64,000 nucleotides of DNA from Ferruginibacter albus (GTDB lineage: Bacteria; Bacteroidota; Bacteroidia; Chitinophagales; Chitinophagaceae), in the NCBI RefSeq assembly GCF_020042285.1, contig NZ_CP083388.1:3498001-3562000 (forward strand), read 5' to 3'. The notes beneath the pieces are model-generated. The model saw nothing but the letters and a program-made list of their open reading frames with translations. It was not told the origin of the DNA and did not search any database. The translations under genes and the position numbers were made by a program. Positions within the stretch are counted from its first letter, which is position 1. Every line of letters begins with the position of its first letter. Below are positions 53,492 through 61,536 of the stretch, in pieces.

Positions 53492-53929
53492 TTATTTTTC
53501 TACGGTTTCCAAATCGCCATTGGCACTGCTGGTCAAGGCAATTGTTTTAACTCCGTTTGATATGCTTAACTGGTAAGATGTTTGGTCGTCGGCAATAATT
53601 TCTACCGCATCTCCCATGATAGCATATCCTTTATATTTTTTAGCAACAGCCAAAGATATTTTCAAAGGCACTTGTGCTAAGGTTAATTTTCTTGTAGTGC
53701 TTAGCAATTCTCCATCTACATTAAATACAGCCCTTACCTGGGTTGTGTTCCAGGAGAAAGTGGCGAAATAAAGGTTCTCACCCTTTTCCCAATTTACTTC
53801 TGATGCATTGGCAAAATCTTTTTGTAGTGCATTTTGCACTTTGGCAGGAACTTCATCGGGAATGTAAGCGAATGCGCTTGCGGCAAAAAAGAGTAATGTT
53901 GCTGTTAAGATTGTTGTTAGCTTTTTCAT
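53492..53929 (-). CDS. Exported PepSY-like (DUF2874-type) small protein
   Basis: A 145-residue exported protein with signal peptide (1-21, ATLLFFAASAFA). The mature part matches the small periplasmic PepSY-like pattern common in Bacteroidota: FANASEVNWEKGENLYFATF, V-AVFNVDGELLSTTRKL, L---L-VAKKYKGYAI-. One domain of about 120 residues. Function unknown; such proteins may bind peptides or inhibit peptidases. Own promoter box and terminator. Confidence 0.8.
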   Translation of the reverse strand: MKKLTTILTATLLFFAASAFAYIPDEVPAKVQNALQKDFANASEVNWEKGENLYFATFSWNTTQVRAVFNVDGELLSTTRKLTLAQVPLKISLAVAKKYKGYAIMGDAVEIIADDQTSYQLSISNGVKTIALTSSANGDLETVEK

Positions 53930-54233
53930 TGTTTATTTGTTTTTGTTTGTTGATGATTAATTTCTGAACAAAAGTATATGTCGCAATAAGTATTTAAAGT
54001 GATATTGGATGAGTAGCAAAACAAATTGCGTTTTAGATGATGAACGGTAAGACGAGAAGAAGGGTGACATATATTACATCTACTCAAAACCTTTACTGAA
54101 TAAGGGATACCTAAGATTTGTTAACTAAATATTAAAACAATATTTCTGTGATTACCATTTTATGATTTGTGATGTACGGCGGTATTCGTAGATCAAAAGC
54201 AACAATTTCGGACCTTTACTGTTTAATGGAAAG
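53930..54233. other. 304-bp gap with a minus-strand promoter box
   Basis: Divergent gap between the PepSY-like gene and acpH. A minus-strand TACTTTTG (53969-53976) serves the PepSY-like gene. On the plus side I see no TAnnTTTG box, ORF or hairpin with a T-run. Confidence 0.6.
53969..53976 (-). promoter_or_regulatory. -7 box of the PepSY-like gene
   Basis: Minus-strand TACTTTTG fits TAnnTTTG, 39 nt upstream of the ATG at 53929. Confidence 0.5.
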
Positions 54234-54818
54234 ATGAATTACCTGGCACATGCATATTTATCCTTTAATGATCCTGATATTTTAGTCGGGAACATGATAA
54301 GTGATTATGTAAAAGGAAGAAAGAAATTCGATTATTCGCCGGGCATTCAAAAAGGCATTGAGCTCCATCGTTTTATTGATGACTTTACCGATCATCATCC
54401 TGCCACCCAAAAAGCAAAAGAATTTTTTAAAAAAGATTACCGATTATACAGCGGGGCTTTTGTTGATATTGTGTACGATCATTTTTTGGCAAAAAGTTTG
54501 AGCAATGATCTTTTGCAACAATTTTCTTTTAATGCTTATAGAATATTGGAGCAATACGAAAGCATTTTTCCGGAACGGTTTAAAAAATTATTTCCTTATA
54601 TGAGAAGTGAGAACTGGCTAAATAATTATCAAAATCAAATAATGATCGAAAAAAGTTTCAGAGGATTGGTATATCGTGCAAAATTTATAGATGATGCATC
54701 GGCAGCAAACGATATTTTTCGTCAACACTATAAAGCATTAAATATTTGTTTTGATGAATTTTTTCCTGAATTGTATAAAGCCGCTGACCAAAAATTTAAT
54801 GAGTTGGTCAATAATTAA
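54234..54818 (+). CDS. acpH: Acyl carrier protein phosphodiesterase
   Basis: A 194-residue AcpH (DUF479) of the HD-like fold that removes the 4'-phosphopantetheine arm from ACP. The opening MNYLAHAYLSF-DPDILVGNMISDYVKG and the metal-site segment GIELHRFIDDFTDHHP (40-55), then SGAFVDIVYDHFLA (about 77-90), are the family hallmarks. Full length. First gene of a plus-strand trio with the DUF2911 and exported genes (53-nt and 6-nt gaps). Confidence 0.9.
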   Translation: MNYLAHAYLSFNDPDILVGNMISDYVKGRKKFDYSPGIQKGIELHRFIDDFTDHHPATQKAKEFFKKDYRLYSGAFVDIVYDHFLAKSLSNDLLQQFSFNAYRILEQYESIFPERFKKLFPYMRSENWLNNYQNQIMIEKSFRGLVYRAKFIDDASAANDIFRQHYKALNICFDEFFPELYKAADQKFNELVNN

Positions 54819-54871
54819 AGTTATAACTTCAATCTCCATTTTAATTTTATACATCTAAATAACAAACGAAA

Positions 54872-55429
54872 ATGAAAAAGTATTTTTTAATTGCTTTAGT
54901 AGCCTTATCAACATCAGCATTTGCTCAGGAAAAATTTCCTGCATTAGATAAATCTCCAATGGATATGAGCTATTGCCCGGCAAACTATCCCGGATTAAAA
55001 GCACAAGGCAAACCGACGGATGAATTAACCGCAAGAGTAATTTATAGTCGTCCTCAAAAGAACGGGCGTGCTGTGTTTGATAGTGTTGTTGAAGCTGGCA
55101 AAGTTTGGCGTGTAGGGGCTAATGAAGCTACTGAAATTGATTTTTACAAATCAGTAACTATTGGCGGTAAAAAGGTTGCTCCGGGTCGCTATACTTTATA
55201 TGCTATCCCTACCGCCGCAAAATGGACAATCATTATCAGCAAACAATTGGATGTTTGGGGTGCATATAGCTATGATGAAAAGCAAGATGTTGTAAGAACA
55301 GATGCTGCAGTACAAAAACCAAGCGAAACTGTTGAAGCGCTTTCAATGCTATTTGTAAAATCTGCTACAGGAAGCGATTTGGTAATTGCATGGGATAATG
55401 AAAAAGTAGCATTGCCGATTGCATATTAA
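54872..55429 (+). CDS. Exported DUF2911 protein
   Basis: A 185-residue periplasmic protein with signal peptide (1-18, LIALVALSTSAFAQ). The body shows the DUF2911 pattern: ARVIYSRPQKNGR, FDSVVEAGKVWRVGANEATEIDF, and GGKKVAPGRYTLYAIP followed by WTIIISK. The family is common in Bacteroidota and of unknown function. The next gene starts 6 nt after its stop. Confidence 0.9.
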   Translation: MKKYFLIALVALSTSAFAQEKFPALDKSPMDMSYCPANYPGLKAQGKPTDELTARVIYSRPQKNGRAVFDSVVEAGKVWRVGANEATEIDFYKSVTIGGKKVAPGRYTLYAIPTAAKWTIIISKQLDVWGAYSYDEKQDVVRTDAAVQKPSETVEALSMLFVKSATGSDLVIAWDNEKVALPIAY

Positions 55430-55435
55430 TTTACT

Positions 55436-55924
55436 ATGATGAAAATATTCATAAGCATTTTGTTTACAAGCCTCCTTACATTTTCTATCTGTGCACAAAC
55501 TATAAAATTGCAACAGAAAAAATCGGATAACGATCTTAAGATCGTTAATGGACAATATAATATCTACTTAAAAAGAGCAGATATAACTAAAGCAATTGTC
55601 GCAATAGACAGCGTTAACAAAAGCGATAACACTTCATTTATTGAAGAAGTAAAAAAAGGCAGCTATAAAACAATTGATCTTAATGAGGACGCTGCAGAAA
55701 GCAGTTCTTTTGGTAAGCTATTAAAATCAAATCTTGGTTCTTATCTTATGCTGCAAGGAAAAGTAGTAGTATATAAAGGATCTACGCTGATCAAAAATAT
55801 AGTTGCAGATAAATCTCCTGAAATAGTGGATCTTGACGGATCTTCAAAAATCACAATTGTGTTTTCTGAAGAAGGTGTCAATGATCCTGTGTTTTTGGGA
55901 GATCTAAACACTAAGCTTCAATAA
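55436..55924 (+). CDS. Small exported protein of unknown function
   Basis: A 162-residue protein with a signal peptide (about 1-20, ISILFTSLLTFSICAQ). The mature part is Lys/Ser/Asp-rich and beta-like, with no recognised motif. Tandem ATGs at 55436 and 55439; either could be used. Coupled to the DUF2911 gene by a 6-nt gap and followed by a strong shared terminator. Confidence 0.7.
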   Translation: MMKIFISILFTSLLTFSICAQTIKLQQKKSDNDLKIVNGQYNIYLKRADITKAIVAIDSVNKSDNTSFIEEVKKGSYKTIDLNEDAAESSSFGKLLKSNLGSYLMLQGKVVVYKGSTLIKNIVADKSPEIVDLDGSSKITIVFSEEGVNDPVFLGDLNTKLQ

Positions 55925-55945
55925 GCATATAAAAATTTAAAGCAA

Positions 55946-55979
55946 TAAAAATCCCGGTCAATATTGACCGGGATTTTTA
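55946..55979. terminator. Bidirectional terminator
   Basis: A perfect 34-nt palindrome (TAAAAATCCCGGTCAAT and its reverse complement) between convergent genes. A/T ends supply T-runs on both strands, so it can end both the plus-strand trio and typA. Confidence 0.9.
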
Positions 55980-55997
55980 ATTAAGTATGTTTTGCAA

Positions 55998-57806
55998 TTA
56001 TGCTTCTGCCTGCATTGATTTTGAAACACGCTTTCTTTCTTCTTCATTCAAAATCACTTTACGCATCCTGATGAAGTTTGGCGTTACTTCAATACATTCA
56101 TCTTGCTGAATATATTCCATACACTCTTCCAATGTCAACAGGGTTTTAGGAGCAATACGTGTAGCGTCATCACTTCCGCTTGCACGGTGGTTGGTTAATT
56201 TTTTTGCTTCTGTTGCATTTACAATAAGATCTCCCGGTTTAATATGTTCAGCAATGATCTGACCTGCATACACTTCTTCTCCCGGATCAACAAAGAATGT
56301 TCCCCTGTCCTGTAATTTATCTATTGAGTATGCTGTTGTTTTCTCTTGATTCTTTGATAATAATACCCCGTTGTTTCTTCCCGGAATAGCACCTTTCCAG
56401 GGTTTGTATTCGCTAAAACGATGCGCCATTACTGCTTCGCCGGTGGTTGCAGTCAACATTTGCGTACGCAAACCAATCAATCCACGAGAAGGAATTTCAA
56501 ATTCCAGATGTTGCATATCGCCTTTGGTTTCCATCACCAACATTTCACCTTTTTTGCGACTAACCAAATCAATTACTTTGCTTGCAAACTCCTGCGGCAC
56601 ATCTACTACTAAAATTTCGTATGGTTCAGACTTTGTTCCGTTTATTTCTTTTACAATTACCTGCGGTTGACCAACTGTTAATTCATATCCTTCTCTACGC
56701 ATGGTTTCAATTAAAATACCCAAATGCAAAATACCACGACCATATACAATCAAGCTATCGCCTTCTTCACTATCACTGACTTTTAATGCCAGATTTTTTT
56801 CTGTTTCTTTATATAATCTATCACGTAAATGACGAGATGTTACAAACTTTCCATCTTTACCAAAGAAAGGAGAATTGTTTACAGAGAACAACATATTCAT
56901 TGTTGGTTCATCCACACTGATAACCGGCAATGCCTCCGGGTTTTCAGGATCAGCAATCGTATCGCCAATATTAAAATCTTCCAAACCAACTACAGCGCAA
57001 AGATCTCCGGCGCTTACTTCAGTCACTTTCTTTTTACCCATTCCTTCAAACACATACAATTCTCTTACACGAGATCTTTTAATGCTGCCATCTGCCTGCA
57101 TTAAAGCAATTGGCTGATTTTCTTTTATTATACCACGAGCTACTTTTCCTACCGCAATTCTTCCTAAGAAAGAAGAATAATCCAAAGAAGTGATCTGCAT
57201 TTGCAAACTTCCTTCACTCACTTTTGGTTCGGGTACATATTTTAAAACACCATCTAATAATGGGAAGATATTATCTATCGGAGTTAACGAATCGTTGAAC
57301 CAACCATTTTTTCCCGAACCGTAATAGGTAGGAAAATTCAATTGTTCTTCTGTTGCATCCAAGTTAAAGAATAATTCAAAAACTGCATCATGCACTTCAT
57401 CAGGACGACAGTTTGGTTTATCAACCTTATTAATTACTACGATTGGATGTAATCCTAATTGCAGCGCTTTTTGTAACACAAAACGCGTTTGTGGCATTGG
57501 TCCTTCAAAAGCATCTACTAACAGAATAACACCATCTGCCATTTTCAATACACGTTCCACCTCACCACCAAAGTCGGCGTGACCCGGAGTATCAATTACG
57601 TTAATCTTAACGCCTTTATAGTTTACAGAAATGTTCTTACTGAAAATGGTAATACCGCGTTCTCTTTCAAGATCGTTATTATCCATGATCAATTCGCCGG
57701 TTTCCTGGTTTTCACGAAAAATATTCGTGCCATGTAAAATTTTATCTACCAGGGTCGTTTTTCCGTGGTCAACGTGTGCAATAATTGCTATATTTCTTAT
57801 ATTCAT
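55998..57806 (-). CDS. typA: Ribosome-associated GTPase TypA/BipA
   Basis: A 602-residue translational GTPase that assists 50S subunit biogenesis and stress adaptation. G1 is AHVDHGKTT (8-16), the switch region ERERGITI, G3 DTPGHAD and G4 NKVD; domains II, III, V and the TypA-specific C-terminal domain (SGSDDATRIAPKTLLTLEECMEYI, in pieces) follow. The ORF reaches 57848, but the ATG at 57806 (MNIRNIAII) fits the family and has a promoter upstream. Confidence 0.96.
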   Translation of the reverse strand: MNIRNIAIIAHVDHGKTTLVDKILHGTNIFRENQETGELIMDNNDLERERGITIFSKNISVNYKGVKINVIDTPGHADFGGEVERVLKMADGVILLVDAFEGPMPQTRFVLQKALQLGLHPIVVINKVDKPNCRPDEVHDAVFELFFNLDATEEQLNFPTYYGSGKNGWFNDSLTPIDNIFPLLDGVLKYVPEPKVSEGSLQMQITSLDYSSFLGRIAVGKVARGIIKENQPIALMQADGSIKRSRVRELYVFEGMGKKKVTEVSAGDLCAVVGLEDFNIGDTIADPENPEALPVISVDEPTMNMLFSVNNSPFFGKDGKFVTSRHLRDRLYKETEKNLALKVSDSEEGDSLIVYGRGILHLGILIETMRREGYELTVGQPQVIVKEINGTKSEPYEILVVDVPQEFASKVIDLVSRKKGEMLVMETKGDMQHLEFEIPSRGLIGLRTQMLTATTGEAVMAHRFSEYKPWKGAIPGRNNGVLLSKNQEKTTAYSIDKLQDRGTFFVDPGEEVYAGQIIAEHIKPGDLIVNATEAKKLTNHRASGSDDATRIAPKTLLTLEECMEYIQQDECIEVTPNFIRMRKVILNEEERKRVSKSMQAEA

Positions 57807-57845
57807 TATCAGAGTTTTATGCCTAAAGGGCTGTTTTTCAGGGCG

Positions 57846-57875
57846 CAAAGGTACGCCAATTCAGCGGCATGGCAA
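57846..57875 (-). promoter_or_regulatory. Promoter of typA
   Basis: Minus-strand TTG (57873-57875) and TACCTTTG (57846-57853) with a 19-nt spacer; the -7 box is 39 nt before the ATG at 57806. Confidence 0.6.
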
Positions 57876-57941
57876 GGAGAAAGTGGAATTAAACTATTGT
57901 AAACTCATGTAAGAAGGGTTTTGATCTAACATCTACTTACT

Positions 57942-57990
57942 GATCAACATCGTTGTGTCACTCACTGCACCGGCATACCATTATTGAGCT
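57942..57990. repeat. Dispersed repeat, site 5
   Basis: GATCAACATCGTTGTGTCACTCACTGCACC... to ATTGAGCT, just upstream of mgsA. Shares its left part with the copy at 21517 and its right part with the copy at 7807. Confidence 0.7.
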
Positions 57991-58015
57991 TACCTTCACA
58001 CCATCAAAACTCTAT

Positions 58016-58471
58016 ATGAATAAAACAAGAACCATCGGCACAAGAAAAAGAATCGCATTAGTAGCTCACGACCACATGAAAAAAGACATTATTGATTGGG
58101 CTATACATAATAAAGTAACGCTTGCAAAACACGAACTATTCTCAACCGGCACTACCGGTAAAATGATAGAAGAAGCCCTGGATCGCCCTGTAAAAAAATT
58201 ATTAAGCGGCCCATTAGGTGGCGATCAGCAAATTGGTGCCATGATCGCCGAAGGAGAATTGGATATCCTGATTTTCTTTTGGGATCCCATGGAAGCACAG
58301 CCACACGACAGCGACGTAAAAGCTTTATTACGCCTCGGCGTTGCCTGGAATATTTTATTGGCTTGTGACAGGGCGACCGCAGATTTTATTCTTACATCAC
58401 CATTAATGAGCGGCGAATATGAAACCGCTTTACCAGATTATAGCGGTTATTTGAACAGGAAAGTAAAGTGA
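58016..58471 (+). CDS. mgsA: Methylglyoxal synthase
   Basis: A 151-residue methylglyoxal synthase converting dihydroxyacetone phosphate to methylglyoxal and phosphate. Family blocks: RIALVAHDHMKKD (13-25), STGTTGKMIEEA, the catalytic region GPLGGDQQIGAMIAEG and IFFWDPMEAQPHDSDVKALLR. The ORF runs back to 57953 through the repeat, but the ATG at 58016 (MNKTRTIG) fits family length. Short gap of 50 nt to uvrB. Confidence 0.93.
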   Translation: MNKTRTIGTRKRIALVAHDHMKKDIIDWAIHNKVTLAKHELFSTGTTGKMIEEALDRPVKKLLSGPLGGDQQIGAMIAEGELDILIFFWDPMEAQPHDSDVKALLRLGVAWNILLACDRATADFILTSPLMSGEYETALPDYSGYLNRKVK

Positions 58472-58521
58472 AAATAACCGGAACATTCCTGCCTTGCATT
58501 TGTTAAATTGCATATCCACTT

Positions 58522-60561
58522 ATGCAATTCAAACTTCAATCACCATATACCCCTTCCGGCGATCAGCCCGGCGCTATCCAACAATTAACTGAAGGTATAC
58601 TGGATGGCGAAAAATATCAAACACTTTTAGGTGTTACCGGCAGTGGTAAAACATTTACCATGGCTAATGTTATTCAAAATGTACAGCGGCCAACATTGGT
58701 GCTTACGCATAATAAAACATTGGTAGCGCAATTGTATGGCGAGTTCAAGCAATTCTTTCCTGATAATGCCGTTGGTTATTTTGTTTCTTATTATGATTAT
58801 TATCAGCCTGAAGCTTACATAGCTGTCAGCAATACTTACATTGAAAAAGATCTGAGTATTAATGAAGAGTTGGATAAGCTGCGTTTGCAGGCAACAGCAC
58901 AATTATTAAGCGGTCGCAGAGATATTATTGTTGTAGCAAGCGTGAGCTGTATATATGGTATGGGCAATCCGACGGAGTTTGAAAATGGGATTGTTCGCAT
59001 ACATAAAGGGCAGACGATTTCACGACAAGGTTTTTTACATTCACTGGTAAACAGCTTATACAATCGCACTCAAACAGATTTTACAAGAGGAACCTTTCGT
59101 GTAAAAGGCGATACCGTGGATATCAATTTGCCTTATGTAGATTTTGGTTATCGCATTAGCTTTTTCGGCGATGAAATTGAAAGCATTGAAACCTTGGAAA
59201 TAAGCAGTGGTAAACGAATTGGCCCTGTTGATAATGCCGCTATCTTTCCTGCTAACTTATATTTAGCGCCGAAAGATATTATGCAGCAAGTGATCTATGA
59301 GATACAGGATGAAATGGCTGCTCAGACAGATTATTTTAAAGGTGTTGGAAAATTTATTGAGGCACAACGCATCAGCGAACGAGTGAATTATGATCTGGAA
59401 ATGATTCGTGAGTTAGGTTACTGCAATGGTATTGAAAACTATTCCCGTTTTTTTGATAGAAGAAAGCCCGGCACAAGGCCATTCTGTTTATTGGATTATT
59501 TTCCAAAAGATTTTTTATGTGTGATAGATGAAAGTCATCAAACCATTCCGCAAGTAAGTGGTATGTATGGTGGTGATAGAAGCAGGAAATTAATTTTAGT
59601 TGATTATGGTTTTCGTTTGCCATCAGCATTAGATAACCGCCCCTTGAATTTTCATGAGTTTGAGAACATGTTGAATCAAACAGTTTATGTAAGTGCGACT
59701 CCCGGCGATTATGAATTAGAAAAAACAGGTGGCGTTGTAGTAGAGCAGGTTGTTCGTCCTACAGGTTTGTTAGATCCACCCATTGAGGTTCGTCCATCGA
59801 TAAATCAAATAGATGATCTGTTGGATGAAATAGATAAACGTGTAACCAAGGGTGATCGTGTATTGGTAACTACGCTTACTAAACGCATGGCAGAGGAAAT
59901 GGATAAATATCTAAAGCGTATCGATATAAAAAGTAAATACATCCATAGCGAAGTAGATGCATTGGAAAGAGTGGAAATTTTACGCCAGTTACGTTTAGGA
60001 GACATTGATGTATTAGTTGGTGTAAACTTATTGCGTGAAGGGTTGGATCTGCCGGAAGTATCACTGGTAGCAGTTTTAGATGCAGATAAAGAAGGTTTTT
60101 TGCGTAACGAAAAAAGCTTAACACAAACTGCGGGTAGGGCTGCCCGCAATGTAGATGGCCTGGTTATTTTTTATGCTGATAAGATGACGGATAGCATGCA
60201 GAAAACTATCGATGAAACGAACAGAAGAAGAGAAAAGCAGGTTGCTTATAATATTGAGCATAACATCACACCAAGAACCATTAAAAAATCCATTGAACAA
60301 ATAATGGGACAAACGGCTGTTTTAGATATCAAAGGTTTTGATGATTCTAAATCTTATGCTATAAGTAATGATGAAGACATTGTAACTGTTGCCGCAGAAG
60401 ACCAGGAGGAATATAAAACCATTCCTCAGATGGAAAAAGCGATTGCCAAAACAAAAAAAGAAATGGAGAAAGCCGCCAGGGATATGGATTTTATGGAAGC
60501 AGCAAAACTGCGTGATGAAATGTTTCGCTTACAAAAGGAGTTGGAGAATATGAAGAAGTAA
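58522..60561 (+). CDS. uvrB: Excinuclease ABC subunit B
   Basis: A 679-residue UvrB of nucleotide excision repair. Walker A is [10 protein letters not shown] (about 38-47), the beta-hairpin is [11 protein letters not shown], helicase motifs [14 protein letters not shown] and QTAGRAARN follow, and the C-terminal UVR motif ([20 protein letters not shown], in the last 25 residues) that contacts UvrC is present. Full length. Confidence 0.97.
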   Translation: MQFKLQSPYTPSGDQPGAIQQLTEGILDGEKYQTLLGVTGSGKTFTMANVIQNVQRPTLVLTHNKTLVAQLYGEFKQFFPDNAVGYFVSYYDYYQPEAYIAVSNTYIEKDLSINEELDKLRLQATAQLLSGRRDIIVVASVSCIYGMGNPTEFENGIVRIHKGQTISRQGFLHSLVNSLYNRTQTDFTRGTFRVKGDTVDINLPYVDFGYRISFFGDEIESIETLEISSGKRIGPVDNAAIFPANLYLAPKDIMQQVIYEIQDEMAAQTDYFKGVGKFIEAQRISERVNYDLEMIRELGYCNGIENYSRFFDRRKPGTRPFCLLDYFPKDFLCVIDESHQTIPQVSGMYGGDRSRKLILVDYGFRLPSALDNRPLNFHEFENMLNQTVYVSATPGDYELEKTGGVVVEQVVRPTGLLDPPIEVRPSINQIDDLLDEIDKRVTKGDRVLVTTLTKRMAEEMDKYLKRIDIKSKYIHSEVDALERVEILRQLRLGDIDVLVGVNLLREGLDLPEVSLVAVLDADKEGFLRNEKSLTQTAGRAARNVDGLVIFYADKMTDSMQKTIDETNRRREKQVAYNIEHNITPRTIKKSIEQIMGQTAVLDIKGFDDSKSYAISNDEDIVTVAAEDQEEYKTIPQMEKAIAKTKKEMEKAARDMDFMEAAKLRDEMFRLQKELENMKK

Positions 60562-60588
60562 CGAGTTGAATGCTGCTATCAGCACTCA

Positions 60589-60604
60589 GTACAAGTGAGT
60601 GATC
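60589..60604. repeat. Dispersed repeat, site 6 (fragment)
   Basis: GTACAAGTGAGTGATC between uvrB and the ROK gene; only the left arm of the repeat is recognisable. Confidence 0.4.
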
Positions 60605-60663
60605 CTTTCCCCAGGATAAACTCTACGATGATGAGTAAAGAGATAATACCTGGATAAAAAAAA

Positions 60664-61527
60664 TTAATCTCTCCACAAACAGGCAGCACCCATTAAGGCA
60701 GCATCTTCGCCTAAAGTAGCAGGAATGATATTTGGAAAAAATCCATGCCGCTGCAAAGCAGCTTTTGTATATGGGTAAAATAAATTCCAGGAACGTGCAA
60801 TGTTGCCGCCAATAATAATATGCTCCGGAAAATTGTTGGAATAGCGCTTTATCAAAACCTCTCCCAACGTATGTCCAAACTCTTTAAACAATTGCGATGC
60901 AACAATGCCTTCGCCAACCATTAAAGAAAGCTCTTTTACATTCGCAACATGTTTTTGTGTACGTTTTTCATATTCCTTAATAAACCATCTTGCGCATAAA
61001 AGATCTTCTGCACGACTATCGCCAAAAGGCATCTTCCACAGATCCCCATCTTCCATAACATTATCAAAACAATTGGCAGAGCCTAATCCTGTACCTAATG
61101 TTAATCCAACAATATTTTTACAACCTTTGCCACTACCCGCTTTCCATTCACCCAATAAAAAAGCAGTAGCGTCGTTCATCATTCGTATATCCGTTACCGG
61201 TATATTGAGTTCTTTTGATAATAGTTCTTTTACATTCAATCCATATAGGCTTTCGTATTTATTCAATCCTGTAATAAGGCTTATGCCTTTTTCATAATCA
61301 AACGGACCCGGCAAAGCAATGCCCACTTTGCCTATCTCACCATCGTCTAAAAAACTGCAGCCTTTAATAGCTTTTGACCATGCTTCAATTACATGTTCTT
61401 TCGATTCGCTTGTATCAATATCCGATCGAAATCTTGACGCCTCCAGCATTTCCATTGTATTCAGATCTATCTTACATACTGTTATATGTGTGCCGCCAAT
61501 ATCAATTCCTGTTACTACGTTGTTCAT
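60664..61527 (-). CDS. ROK family sugar kinase
   Basis: A 287-residue ROK-fold kinase (glucokinase/fructokinase/mannokinase type). The ATP-binding DxGGT motif is in TGIDIGGTHIT (6-16); MNDATAFLLGEW (about 116-127) and the phosphate-2 GLTLGTGLGSA (about 145) match the family. The CxCGxxGCxE zinc motif found in many ROK proteins is absent (the loop reads KMPFGDSRAEDLL). Sits 9 nt after the GH92 gene on the same strand, suggesting phosphorylation of the mannose that enzyme releases; specificity is inference. Confidence 0.85.
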   Translation of the reverse strand: MNNVVTGIDIGGTHITVCKIDLNTMEMLEASRFRSDIDTSESKEHVIEAWSKAIKGCSFLDDGEIGKVGIALPGPFDYEKGISLITGLNKYESLYGLNVKELLSKELNIPVTDIRMMNDATAFLLGEWKAGSGKGCKNIVGLTLGTGLGSANCFDNVMEDGDLWKMPFGDSRAEDLLCARWFIKEYEKRTQKHVANVKELSLMVGEGIVASQLFKEFGHTLGEVLIKRYSNNFPEHIIIGGNIARSWNLFYPYTKAALQRHGFFPNIIPATLGEDAALMGAACLWRD

Positions 61528-61536
61528 CTTTACAAA

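Noticed and set aside
57953..58015. N-terminal extension of mgsA from the earlier start
   Set aside because: It would be translated from the dispersed repeat and adds 21 residues not expected in the family; the ATG at 58016 fits.
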